Assembly (NCBI GenBank): GCA_028280445.1
Contig: JANQLU010000036.1
Location: 1-64,000 of the forward strand
From: Pirellulaceae bacterium
GTDB taxonomy: Bacteria > Planctomycetota > Planctomycetia > Pirellulales > Pirellulaceae
Direction: 5' to 3'
DNA: 64,000 nucleotides
A program made the translations under genes and the position numbers. The first letter of the stretch is position 1. Each line of letters opens with the position of its first letter. Below, piece after piece: positions 1 through 8,504 of the stretch. The notes under the pieces are model-generated. The model saw only the letters and a program-made list of their open reading frames with translations. It did not search any database and had not been told where the DNA came from.

Positions 1-400
1 CGTAAAAAGTATCTTTGGAATCTGCTAGAAAGGGGTTGCCGCAGCTACTCGTCGCCGTCTCATAGGTACTCCACTTTCTTTGCTTCGGTCACATCGACGT
101 CACATCGACCGACGGCTCGAAGGCAAGTTGCTAATTGCGTTAGGAGTGAAACTTTGATGCAGTTTTAGAAAACGCAACGTTGTTGATACTTGAGAAAAGC
201 TGAGGGATTTCGTTCCCCATCACAATGGTTGCAAATCTACTGAATGTAGCCAGGACCAACAACGTTCATTGTTTCAACAACTCGTTGTTTCCGTTTCGTT
301 TTTCGAGAACGACCGTTTACTGAGCGTTAAACCGAATGGTTAATTTTCACGAAAGGTGGAGTGTTCGATCCGTAGTCATGCAAAATCTAGTGATATCACG
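1..400. other. No gene recognised
   Basis: I see no credible coding frame, RNA gene or strong repeat in these first 400 bases. All frames are short and interrupted. It may be the decayed end of a gene lying outside the window. Confidence 0.5.
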
Positions 401-832
401 TCAATCGAAGTACCAGACTACCTGAAGGCCATGGCCGTTCAGATACTCTTCTATCCGTTCCTTTAGACCTTTCGTCTTCGGCGCTTTTGGATAGATGATT
501 CCAGCACATACGTCTTGTTGTCTACCATCTACAAACTTTTCGATATACTTCCAGATTTGTCTGCGGTGAGAAGCTAGGTTTCGCTGCCGATTTCGAGGAA
601 GTATCCGATCCCAATCGGTCGCCTTTATTTCCACAACGACAACGATGTCGTTGAGATCGTCGACAAAGACGTCCATCCGCCCCTTGCGACGACGCCCAGT
701 CGGCGTAAGACCGGCTAGCAATGGGATCGTACACTCTATCCGCGGATTGCCCTCAGCCGTCCGTTCCCAGTCACCTTGAACAATCTTTTCGAACTCTCGC
801 CCGCGTTTCAATTGTTTTGGTTGGTTTCCCAT
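401..832 (-). CDS. Putative PD-(D/E)XK-type nuclease-like protein
   Basis: Small soluble protein of 143 residues when started at the ATG at 832, which has an AGGA ribosome site about six bases upstream; a TTG at 877 in frame is less likely. Seen: GRMDVFVDD (Asp about residue 54) followed after a short gap by VVVVEIKATDWD (Glu68, Lys70), with an earlier conserved-looking Glu in REFEKIV. This D...ExK spacing inside predicted beta strands is the hallmark of the PD-(D/E)XK fold found in restriction enzymes, Holliday resolvases and restriction-like endonucleases. The remainder is basic with an Arg/Lys-rich middle, compatible with nucleic-acid binding. No methyltransferase or antitoxin partner lies nearby. 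The fold assignment is inference from motif spacing alone. Confidence 0.55.
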   Translation of the reverse strand: MGNQPKQLKRGREFEKIVQGDWERTAEGNPRIECTIPLLAGLTPTGRRRKGRMDVFVDDLNDIVVVVEIKATDWDRILPRNRQRNLASHRRQIWKYIEKFVDGRQQDVCAGIIYPKAPKTKGLKERIEEYLNGHGLQVVWYFD

Positions 833-1139
833 TTTGCTTCCTGGGTGAAAAATCGGGTTGGCCGTTTGTGAAACCAATACAAAGATTGGAACAATTAGCT
901 AAGACCAATAACATTGGTTCATACGCAACGAACAATCTCAAGTACCGCCTCCCTTGAACAATTGCCCAAATCTCGCTCTATCAATTATAGCGACCCCTGT
1001 ACCGACAAACGCATCGTTAACAGGACGCCTGCATCTCCAGCCTAATAAATAATTAGCATAACTCTCTGACAGTCGTTCGGTATCAAGATACTGCCTCCTT
1101 TGCGAACAGGGGAAAGTCTTCGCTACCGATAAGCTCGAA

Positions 1140-1361
1140 ATGTTCTTCGACAACGGATGGCAAGAGTTCGCCATTGCGGTTGGGCTGATAGGTAAAGACC
1201 CTACAGTTCTGGTACATGAAGATGAATTCGCGGATGTGCTGAACGGTTTAGCGATGCCGCTTACCAGACATCTGATTGATCTTGAAAAACAAATACACCT
1301 CCTCACGGAAGATGAAGACGGCAAGCCGGTGCCAAATGAGGAGTTGAAAAATGAATTGTAG
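1140..1361 (+). CDS. Small hypothetical protein, possibly a gene fragment
   Basis: A 73-residue acidic frame ending in a run of Asp/Glu-rich helix (LTEDEDGKP). The reading frame stays open about 26 codons upstream of the ATG to a stop at 1059, so the true start may be a non-ATG codon or the 5' part may be lost. The composition (balanced hydrophobic, acidic, few Cys/Ser) looks like protein, whereas the overlapping minus-strand frame is Ser/Cys/Arg-rich and looks like a shadow. No family is recognised. It sits in a sparsely coding region next to integrase remnants. Confidence 0.3.
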   Translation: MFFDNGWQEFAIAVGLIGKDPTVLVHEDEFADVLNGLAMPLTRHLIDLEKQIHLLTEDEDGKPVPNEELKNEL

Positions 1362-1667
1362 GAAATGTCGTACGGACTAGAAGATGTCGCGACAGTTCGC
1401 GAATTCGTTATTGGTGCCTACATTAAATTGATAAATGCACGTATTCTAATTTATGATCAGGGAAGGGCCGATTATTGTCATGTCTTAGCGTTGTTCCTGT
1501 TTTTGCTTTTTGAGGATCGACATGTCGCGGTTCTCGAACAAACCCTCCAGCTGCCGCAGGGGCAATGAACACTCAGCGGACTACATTCGAACAACCAGTA
1601 TCCCAAGTTCCGTAGTAAACTAGCTTCATCGACCAATGTACTTTGTGTCCGTTTCAATCGATTTAAG

Positions 1668-2360
1668 ATGAAAAAAAGCAGAAAGATGATGATTGGCAAC
1701 CTATTATTCCCGCTTGCCTTGCTGGGGATGTTTGTTCAATGTGCCCAACAAAATTCAAATGGTGTACGACCGGCCGAGAACGTTTCTAAACAGGCATTCG
1801 ATGAGTTGAAAACAGGGCTAAAAATTGAAAATGGCATTAACCGCGGAATTGGTTACACCGACTCAGGAGGGACAAAATACAACCTCAGATATATACCCAT
1901 TACTGTAAAAAATGAAAATGCAATTCCCGTTCAACTCCAATTAGTATTCTCAAAGAGCTATAGTTTTCCAAAGGAATATGGCACAGGAGAGTTCAATGTA
2001 ATCCCATTGCCAAAAAAATGGGCGTCAGATGGCGTTGAAATTACGGATAGCATGACCAATAAATTGGCGAGCTACATTGACAAGCCTTCATTAAACAAAA
2101 CGCTCGAACCCGGCGAGGAGCTTGTTTTTGCGATAGGAACACTATATCTGCCTACAGGTGTTGGTGTTCTTCCGAAAGTGCTACTCGTAACAAGCGACAA
2201 TGCCAAGGCTCAAGGAAGTGAGCGTCAAACCGTGAAAGCCAAATCAAATAATCCTCAAACTGTAATAGGGCTTAAACTTTCCCTCCATTTGGCCGGCGAG
2301 CGTCGTCCATCAAAGAAAATCCTCATTCCTTGCGGGAAGATTTCTTTTCCTGAACGTTAG
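1668..2360 (+). CDS. Hypothetical secreted protein, possible lipoprotein
   Basis: 230 residues with a clear N-terminal export signal: Lys/Arg-rich start, hydrophobic stretch (about residues 9-24) and a Cys at 25 in the context MFVQC. That is a poor lipobox because of the Gln before the Cys, so lipidation is uncertain. The mature part is beta-rich (ITVKNENAIPVQLQLVF) and resembles a periplasmic immunoglobulin-like or DUF-type fold, but no family is recognised. Its last 38 bases overlap the 3' end of the integrase remnant on the other strand, suggesting that the remnant's end was overwritten or that the C-terminus of this gene is altered. Confidence 0.6.
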   Translation: MKKSRKMMIGNLLFPLALLGMFVQCAQQNSNGVRPAENVSKQAFDELKTGLKIENGINRGIGYTDSGGTKYNLRYIPITVKNENAIPVQLQLVFSKSYSFPKEYGTGEFNVIPLPKKWASDGVEITDSMTNKLASYIDKPSLNKTLEPGEELVFAIGTLYLPTGVGVLPKVLLVTSDNAKAQGSERQTVKAKSNNPQTVIGLKLSLHLAGERRPSKKILIPCGKISFPER

Positions 2361-2664
2361 GTAGAAGGAGTTGGCTTATTTCGCTTATCGCGAAAGCGTG
2401 GTGGTAACCCGAAGCAAAATCGAACAGGCTATCGGCCCGGTCCTTATGCGTTTTAGGTGAACCGGTCGCTTTGGCATGGGCCAAGTAGACCGTGCACACA
2501 TCCAGGACCGTGGTTTGTTTGACGACTTTCGCCTGCTTTTGTTTATTTAGCAGAAATCTGGCGTGGGCCTGCTGAACCTCTGAGCCGGTTGCGGTCTCTT
2601 CTTTTATGTGGGAGTCATCTTCGTAGCGAAGTGGAATTGTTGTTGTCCATCCAGGGCATGCCAA
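2323..2664 (-). pseudogene. Tyrosine integrase remnant (N-terminal piece)
   Basis: The 113-residue frame carries VCTVYLAHAKATGSPKTHKD and then RADSLFDF, closely matching VCQAYLAHAKAMGAPKTHHD and RADTLFDF in the second remnant at 6420-6959. This is the SAM-like core-binding domain of planctomycete site-specific integrases. Homology is lost just after LFDF, and the catalytic domain with its Arg-His-x-x-Arg and Tyr residues is missing. The first residues look like a partial N-terminal DNA-binding arm. It is therefore a decayed integrase and not functional. What moved with it cannot be seen. Confidence 0.6.
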
Positions 2665-3122
2665 CTCCGGCCTTTTCGGTAGAAGTAGCTTCTTTCACGA
2701 CTTCCTCTTTGCGACATCGGCATGATTTCGTCATATTATTGCCTTCGGGTTTACTGATCCATCAGGGTAAACACGTCCGTGTTACACATATAAACTTTCT
2801 GCTCAACCTCGTCCCAGGAGCCTATCTGATGGTCTATTGTGTGTTGAAGGTTGAAGATCAACTCAATCGCGTTCTTACTCCGATTCAACAGCAACAATGG
2901 AAATTGTTGGTCAGCCCTTATCGACTCAACTTGCAACGAATTGATGTCGAGTTAGAGTTGGAACGAAATGAAGAGAAACGAAAGAACTAGCAGCTTTACC
3001 TGTGCAAAGACTCACCTTTCGTTGACTATCCTGTTCAATTCCGTGCGATGCATTCAGGACGAATTCAATTCACCTGCATCACGTTTTTCATGATCACTGA
3101 AATTTTCTATGCAGCCAAATCA

Positions 3123-3527
3123 CTAGTCTTTTAAAAGACGATTGAAACCTACAACGTTTTCCAGGCGATACACGGAAGTTTTATTGATGGTCAGCAGTTT
3201 TACCAGGCCATTTTTGTCATCAAATTGAAGGATTTCGCCACCATCTTGAAACTTCAATCGAATTTGCTTTCTGAATTGGCCATTCGATTGATTTGTCGGA
3301 GTCGCATTGGAAATCATGTCGATCAACATTTTCGCCTTTTCTTTGGAAGGAGTTTCGTATTCCAGCCAAGGGTCAGTGTTCAAATCAACCAATTGCACGG
3401 TTTCGATTTGGCGGTCAGCAAATAGACTGGATTTCTCAGAACGAATTTTGGTCGTACAGCCGCATTGAATTGCCATAGAAAAAATGAATGCGAGAATAAA
3501 AATGGATGGGAAATTGAATTTTTGCAT
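3123..3527 (-). CDS. Hypothetical lipoprotein
   Basis: 134 residues when started at the ATG at 3527, which has GAGGAC about six bases upstream; in-frame ATGs further upstream lack such a site. The N-terminus is a lipoprotein-type signal: a hydrophobic helix (about residues 7-20) ending in IQCGC, with Cys24 preceded by Gly the likely lipidated residue. The mature part is about 110 residues with alternating beta segments and no catalytic motif that I recognise. It appears to be a lone gene, divergent from the 3793 gene. Confidence 0.6.
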   Translation of the reverse strand: MQKFNFPSIFILAFIFSMAIQCGCTTKIRSEKSSLFADRQIETVQLVDLNTDPWLEYETPSKEKAKMLIDMISNATPTNQSNGQFRKQIRLKFQDGGEILQFDDKNGLVKLLTINKTSVYRLENVVGFNRLLKD

Positions 3528-3792
3528 GACCGTCCTCATCACTTTCTCTGCGTTTTGCAGAACGATAGATTTTGGCAACTTATGCCAATTCATGCCAGAC
3601 GAATCAACGATTCTGGTTTTCGGGTTTTTAATGTTCTTTTGAGAACACTCGCGTATAGCAAAACTTTTTTGCCATTGAGAAAATTGCTGGATAACATGAA
3701 ACTTTTGCTAGAATGCAATCATGTGCTGATTCTTTCGATAACATATCTGAGCAGCTCAAACTTTTTCTGAACATTCACTTGAAAGGATGGCC

Positions 3793-4485
3793 ATGCTTTT
3801 CTGGAGACCACTTGCGTTCGCCGCCACGATTCTCGTTCTGGTAATTTCGACTTCCGACGCCCAAGATCGGAGACGCGGGCCGCGGATCAATCGCTATGAC
3901 TTGCTGAGTGCCAAACTTTATTTGATGAAGATGCCTGACGTCCAGACCGAGTTGAAAATTGAGGTTACTTCGCTCGGTCGCATTGAGGAAATTCTCAAAA
4001 GTACGCAAAAAAAGACCAGGGAGGCGTACATGAATGCAGCGAAGGAAGCAGTAGAGGCACGGAAGGCCGGAGTCAGATCCCGTCAGTTTACTGCGAAAGC
4101 GATTGAAACGAGAAATGTAGCTTATCAAAAGGCGAACAAGGAGATTACTCAGCTCTTGACTCCAGAACAATATGACCGACTTAACGAACTTGTTACACAA
4201 CGACTTGGTTGGGAAGCGGTCTTTTATGAAGAGTATCAAAAGCTGCTTGAGATCACTGACAAACAGTTGCAAAAATTCGAAGAGAAGAATGAGAAATTGA
4301 AAGATATCAGAAGGGAATCCTATGCCGAGTTGAGGATGAAGGGTGTCAAACCTCGTGAACTTCTGAAAAAGCTTTCGGAACAATACGCTTCGGCATTAGG
4401 GAAGTTCGCCAAAGAAACTTTGACAGAAAAACAAATCAAAGCACTTGAGAAAATGAAAGGCAAGCCGTTCAAATTTTCAAAATAG
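3793..4485 (+). CDS. Hypothetical exported helical protein (LTPEQ type)
   Basis: 230 residues. The ATG at 3793 has GAAAGGA at proper spacing, whereas the ATG at 3787 touches the ribosome site. Signal peptide to about residue 24 with an AQ cleavage context (TSDAQ). The mature protein is almost entirely charged alpha-helix and contains LLTPEQYDRLNEL, a motif repeated in many planctomycete periplasmic proteins and reminiscent of the Spy/CpxP LTxxQ motif. A chaperone-like or metal-sensing role would be consistent with such proteins, but nothing in this sequence proves it. Confidence 0.6.
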   Translation: MLFWRPLAFAATILVLVISTSDAQDRRRGPRINRYDLLSAKLYLMKMPDVQTELKIEVTSLGRIEEILKSTQKKTREAYMNAAKEAVEARKAGVRSRQFTAKAIETRNVAYQKANKEITQLLTPEQYDRLNELVTQRLGWEAVFYEEYQKLLEITDKQLQKFEEKNEKLKDIRRESYAELRMKGVKPRELLKKLSEQYASALGKFAKETLTEKQIKALEKMKGKPFKFSK

Positions 4486-4512
4486 CTCAATTGCTGTATT
4501 GAAGGTATCGCT

Positions 4513-4861
4513 TTATTCGGGAGGCAGTTCCCCACGTGATTCTGCTTCTGCGACTGGAATCGCAGGCATTTCATCAAGGCTGGGAATCATTACGCGGCGA
4601 ACGCTGGGTTCGTCATATCCGATACATGCGAGTACGTTGTCGTTGATTTTCCAGCGATCTTCAATTTTGACAAATTTTGGAGGCCAGGAATCGCCAATTT
4701 GATAGACGAATGTCCAGTGTTTTTTCACGATAGATCAAAATAAAAGCTGATTCAACGAATTCAAAGAATCGCACATCGCAACCAAAAAACGGATTGTACG
4801 ATTCGATTTCGACCGATTCCGATTCTCCATTTATTCGTTGAAGGTGAATTTTGATCGTCAC
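4513..4861 (-). pseudogene. Small hypothetical protein split by a one-base frameshift
   Basis: Two minus-strand frames each look half real. The upstream frame (GTG at 4861) reads through ...SAFILIYREK and then loses protein character. The downstream frame continues HWTFVYQIGDSWPP... to 4513. They join exactly at a run of six A (six T on the plus strand, 4720-4725): removing one A gives a continuous protein of about 115 residues. Either the run is a sequencing or assembly error, the gene is newly inactivated, or slippage restores the frame. A GTG just before the run could also start the second half alone. No family is recognised. It lies directly downstream of the rhomboid gene and is probably cotranscribed with it. 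Confidence 0.5.
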
Positions 4862-4868
4862 TCCGCAT

Positions 4869-5732
4869 TTATCTCTTGTATGATGGATCAAGTGATTCAG
4901 CCATTTTTAAATCAGAATCTGCTTTTTCATACTCTCCGATTTCGTGATAGGCGCAACCCCGATTCCAAAAGGCCCAGGCGTTGTCCGGATCGCGCTTGAT
5001 AATCTGCGAATAATAGTAGATTCCTCTTCTCAAATCTTTTTTTGAATGTGAACTCTCGGCTTTGTAACTCAGCCACCGTATTGACCACGGCGCGTAATTT
5101 AGCGGAACAACTGAGAACACCAGGGCAGCAACAACAAGCAAAACAAGTTTCCTTGAATCACTAATGCAGGCTATCCCGATTCCAAGAAATACACCAGAAA
5201 TATGTGCTACATTGCCAATTACCACCCAACCGAGATGTGTCGCGATGATACATCCAACTAACCAAAGCAGCGCCACTGAAATCAACGTTGGGCTCATGAG
5301 CGAATCAAATGCCGAAATGCGTTTACGGGCTACCAGGGCAAATCCAAATAAGGCATATCCGATGCCAGATGCTCCAACGCCAATGATGCTTGTGAAAGCG
5401 AGCTGCATCGCTCCGGTCACAAAACCAGTCAATACAAAAAACGCGATGTAGCGAATTGATCCGAAATGCAGTTCAAACCTGCCACCAAATGCCCAGAGCC
5501 AGCAAACATTGAACAGTAGGTGAATGAAATTCACGTGAAAGAAACAACTCACCAAGATGCCCCAGTATTTGCCGCTCCATACCGAACTTGCATCGACGTG
5601 ATAGTTCTCAAAATCTGGAGTGCTCGAAGTGGATAGTAAAAACAAAACAATCTGAGCCAAAGTTATAGCAACCGTAAACCATGGCCATGCGTTTTTGCCA
5701 GAATTTTCTGAAGTTGTTTGGTCGTTAGACAA
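4869..5732 (-). CDS. Rhomboid-family intramembrane serine protease with C-terminal TPR
   Basis: 287 residues. Rhomboids cleave membrane helices within the bilayer using a Ser-His dyad. Seen: HLLFN (His71, Asn75; the HxxxN motif of helix 2), GVGASGIGYALFG with catalytic Ser122 in GxSG, and NVAHISG with catalytic His177. About six or seven hydrophobic helices lie between residues 18 and 210, matching the bacterial rhomboid core. After it, residues about 230-285 form a tetratricopeptide-type helix pair (NRGCAYHEIGEYEKADSDL), giving a cytosolic protein-binding tail. The stop is followed closely by the small frameshifted gene. Substrates cannot be inferred from context. Confidence 0.88.
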   Translation of the reverse strand: MSNDQTTSENSGKNAWPWFTVAITLAQIVLFLLSTSSTPDFENYHVDASSVWSGKYWGILVSCFFHVNFIHLLFNVCWLWAFGGRFELHFGSIRYIAFFVLTGFVTGAMQLAFTSIIGVGASGIGYALFGFALVARKRISAFDSLMSPTLISVALLWLVGCIIATHLGWVVIGNVAHISGVFLGIGIACISDSRKLVLLVVAALVFSVVPLNYAPWSIRWLSYKAESSHSKKDLRRGIYYYSQIIKRDPDNAWAFWNRGCAYHEIGEYEKADSDLKMAESLDPSYKR

Positions 5733-5903
5733 TTCAGCCCCAATGCAAACGAATAGAGTTCAGCTTTCGACATTGAACCGTTTGTATTGCATCATTGTAC
5801 ACTGTTACAACTATTGAATGTACTAACAACTGAGCTGGCAATTGATCAGCTTGTGTCTTCAAAGATGCATGAATGAAAGCCAAGACCCGCTTGTGATTTT
5901 CTG

Positions 5904-6149
5904 ATGGATCATGGACATCAGCGTATGCCGATGTTCATTCATGAAGATGGAATTAATGATTGGCTATCAATTGAATGTGACGCGGCCGGTTGTCATGACA
6001 TTCTAATTGGTTGGTTCCGAGATCCAGAATTTGAAGTTGAAGATCACGAGCCCATGCGCGATGGTTGGCAGAATAGAGCTGATAACGCGATTGCGAAGCG
6101 TGAAAAGCAATTGGCTGCTATAAAAGCCAACGGGCATCTAGGAGATTAA
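5904..6149 (+). CDS. Small acidic hypothetical protein
   Basis: 81 residues, soluble, rich in Asp/Glu/His at the start and ending in a helix with Lys/Ala (NAIAKREKQLAAIKANG). A Cys/His cluster (ECDAAGCHD) could bind metal. No family is recognised. The start is uncertain because no strong ribosome site precedes the ATG. Its amino-acid usage looks protein-like. Confidence 0.4.
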   Translation: MDHGHQRMPMFIHEDGINDWLSIECDAAGCHDILIGWFRDPEFEVEDHEPMRDGWQNRADNAIAKREKQLAAIKANGHLGD

Positions 6150-6221
6150 CGATAAAAATCGTGGAAGATCTTTTTAGTCAGTGTGTCTGAAAGTCTCTTA
6201 ACGCCTCAATGCAGAAATCAA

Positions 6222-6341
6222 TTAAGTAAAAATTGCAATGACAAAAGCAGCTCCCGCGACTGCTCCAACAAGTGTGACAAATATTGCAAGCAGTATGAAG
6301 AATATGAAGCCTAAACAACCATCCTCTTTTTCTTCATCCAT
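6222..6341 (-). CDS. 39-residue single-pass membrane protein
   Basis: An ATG at 6341 opens a 39-residue frame ending in TAA at 6222. The first eight residues are acidic (MDEEKEDG), followed by one long hydrophobic helix from Leu10 to the end (GFIFFILLAIFVTLVGAVAG and on). The pattern of short charged head plus one membrane span is typical of real small membrane proteins, and such a long run of hydrophobic codons after an acidic start is unlikely by chance. No family is recognised. The gene stands alone between the 81-residue gene and the integrase remnant. Confidence 0.5.
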   Translation of the reverse strand: MDEEKEDGCLGFIFFILLAIFVTLVGAVAGAAFVIAIFT

Positions 6342-6419
6342 TGTTGTGTGAATCACTGATAAAATGGAAAATTTAACTGCATTGAAATCTTATGGAAGCA
6401 TTTCATCGAATGTTTCGTT

Positions 6420-6959
6420 CTAATCGCTGTTATATCTGGTCAGTCTGCCCCCGTTCCAATTCTCATGAGCGTTAAGCCACTGATCGATATCAAGGGGTAT
6501 CAGATCATTCACGTGTTTCTGGCCATAACCTTCGTGAATGCGTTTCTCTTCCATTTCCTGACGACGTTTGGCCGTGATCCGCTTGGGCTTACTCCCCTCT
6601 TTCTTATCTCGAAACTCTGGCGGAATGCCGAAACAAAAATCAAACAGCGTGTCAGCTCGATCGTGGTGCGTTTTGGGAGCACCCATTGCCTTGGCGTGGG
6701 CGAGGTATGCTTGGCAGACTTCAAGCATAGTGACGCTGTTCTGTTTCTTCTTGGCAGTCTGTTTTTTTTGCGGCGGCTGTAATTGAGTGTGAGTATAGGC
6801 TTCATTGAGAACTTTGTGAGCGGTTTTCGAGTGCTGCATGTGAATCCCTTCTTCATCCAACAGTCGATGCCCCTCGCTGGTGTACCAGCCCCGACCAGTA
6901 CGGAAATAGTATCCACGATTTCGTGAACCTCGCTTGCGACCACCTGTCTTTTTCGCCAT
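6420..6959 (-). pseudogene. Tyrosine integrase, truncated before the catalytic domain
   Basis: 179 residues from a good ATG. Residues 1-50 are a basic arm-type DNA-binding start (KKTGGRKRGSRNRGYYF, GRGWYT). Residues about 75-165 form the SAM-like core-binding domain (LEVCQAYLAHAKAMGAPKTH and on to IDQWLNAHENWNGG). Planctomycete integrases of this type run to about 400 residues and carry the Arg...His-x-x-Arg...Tyr catalytic domain; here translation stops just after the core-binding domain. The gene starts 116 bases from tRNA-Arg(ACG), the usual place for an integrase of a tRNA-targeted element. It is a relic. Confidence 0.7.
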
Positions 6960-7074
6960 AATTGGTGCTCCGTTTGAAGGCTTTGAAATTCCTCACGGAA
7001 TTTACTGCCAAATTTACTGCCAAGCTCTTTCGACAGTAAATTATACACGGTAAAACAAGGGAAAAAATCGTTTT

Positions 7075-7148
7075 GCACCCCTAGCTCAATTGGATAGAGC
7101 ACCTGTCTACGGAACAGGAGGTTATTGGTTCGAATCCAATGGGGTGTA
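7075..7148 (+). tRNA. tRNA-Arg (anticodon ACG)
   Basis: A full cloverleaf can be folded: acceptor GCACCCC with GGGGTGT (one G-U at the end), D stem GCTC/GAGC with loop AATTGGATA, anticodon stem CCTGT/ACAGG around loop CTACGGA giving anticodon ACG, and T arm ATTGG-TTCGAAT-CCAAT. The discriminator is A. CCA is not encoded. Position 34 would be modified to inosine by TadA. An integrase remnant sits just upstream on the other strand, so this tRNA is a probable attachment site. Confidence 0.93.
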
Positions 7149-7217
7149 CTCTAAACAAAGTATCAAAACGCAGCCGAATCTGACACATGTCAGATACTGC
7201 ATTTCGTTCATTCGGTA

Positions 7218-8474
7218 CTACCGTATTTTTTTACCGTCAATCTCTGCTGTAAATTCGCCTTCCGTACATCCATTGCCTCCCTCGTCCTCGCAGCAACAAT
7301 TCCATGTACTTGTCACTTTTTTGGACTGAACTGGGCGACCGTCTCCAAAGATGCCGTCGAGCATCTGTTTAGTTTTGCCCGTAATGTGCGCGGCGCATAC
7401 TGAATAAAGATCACAGGCCCATGTGACTCCGCCACCAGCAGTCTTGAAGTCGTCAAAACATTTCCGCCACTCTTTGTTGAGCGCTTCGAGCTCATCAATG
7501 GATACAAATATGGCTTCGCCGGTTTGCGTGATATTGCCCTTGGATGGGTTCTCACAGGGAGCCTTGCAACCCAACCAGGCAAAGACGTCCGTGGGACCTT
7601 CGTCAGGGTCGCGAGGTTTGCGTGGAGTAATTTGATTTTGGTACACTTTGCCTTCCCAGACGCGCCACACTTCGTAGTAGCAAAAATCAGCGCCGTTGAG
7701 CAAATTTGAATTGGGGCAATTGGTTTTGTTTCTACAAGCTTTCGGTTTGATTCCCATGTCTTTTAATGTGTCCCAATTCGTTTTGCATTTATCGTCTTTG
7801 TCACACATCTCGACCGATCCTTTTACGCAAACCCGTTGGATGATCAATCCGTCTTTTTCATTCTCACCTGGAACCCAGTTGGTTGGAAAAACGTAGCTGC
7901 CGCAGAGTCCTGGATAATCGCGAGTCGAGATCGTGATGACGATGATTCCTGGCCCCAACTCGTCCGGATAGCGAACGATAGGTGGCAAATCAATTGGAAC
8001 CTGCTCCAGCTCACCCGACGGATCGATAAAGTTGATTGGCGAATTTCCAGAGTAGGTGTACGGCCTGCTTATGCCAACTGCTCGATTGAGCGGGTCGCGC
8101 GACAACCAACGACCTTTGCCTGGAACTAACGACCTCTTGCGTACATAGTAGTTCCCAGTCTCATTGTCGGCGTAGTAACCAACGGCACCTTTGAATTTAA
8201 AATTGTCGGCTCCCGAGCCGGTACTAGCTATCGTTTCGCCAAATGCACTATAGCTGTAACTGCGGTCAACGACTTTATTCGATTGGGTGACCTGACGCGT
8301 CGAACCTTGTCCGTCAAAGTGGAAAAAGTTTGATTCGCTGTTTCGAAACTCAGAAATCAATCCGCCATATTTGCCTGGTTGATTGGTATATCTGGCTGAC
8401 AGGTCACCGTTTTCATCGAGTTCATCCAAAACGTTGTCACTCAATTCATCCCATACAAATTGCGTTGTTGACAT
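7218..8474 (-). CDS. RHS-core tip cassette 3 with Cys-rich C-terminus
   Basis: About 418 residues from the ATG at 8474, which has GGGGGAC upstream; an alternative ATG at 8504 abuts the previous stop (TAAATG) and could be used by coupling. Residues 1-130 are the final part of an RHS core: FVWDELSDN, FHFDGQGSTRQ, YSYSAFGE, GRWLSRDPLN, and NSPINFIDPSG at the core end, where RHS proteins self-cleave. The remaining 280 residues are unlike the other cassettes and Cys-rich, ending near a CCC cluster. No toxin family is recognised and no immunity gene follows. Last gene of the four-gene RHS operon. Confidence 0.75.
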   Translation of the reverse strand: MSTTQFVWDELSDNVLDELDENGDLSARYTNQPGKYGGLISEFRNSESNFFHFDGQGSTRQVTQSNKVVDRSYSYSAFGETIASTGSGADNFKFKGAVGYYADNETGNYYVRKRSLVPGKGRWLSRDPLNRAVGISRPYTYSGNSPINFIDPSGELEQVPIDLPPIVRYPDELGPGIIVITISTRDYPGLCGSYVFPTNWVPGENEKDGLIIQRVCVKGSVEMCDKDDKCKTNWDTLKDMGIKPKACRNKTNCPNSNLLNGADFCYYEVWRVWEGKVYQNQITPRKPRDPDEGPTDVFAWLGCKAPCENPSKGNITQTGEAIFVSIDELEALNKEWRKCFDDFKTAGGGVTWACDLYSVCAAHITGKTKQMLDGIFGDGRPVQSKKVTSTWNCCCEDEGGNGCTEGEFTAEIDGKKIR

Positions 8475-8504
8475 CGGATTGTCCCCCGGGCATAAGCCCA
8501 ACAT

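Noticed and set aside
938..1324. A 128-residue minus-strand frame
   Set aside because: Ser/Cys/Arg-rich composition typical of a shadow; the plus-strand frame at 1140 has more protein-like composition.
2589..2990. A plus-strand 133-residue frame with LTPIQQQQWK near its end
   Set aside because: The end resembles the LTPEQ-type protein at 3793, so it may be a decayed relative, but the first half overlaps the integrase remnant and is not protein-like. Too weak to list.
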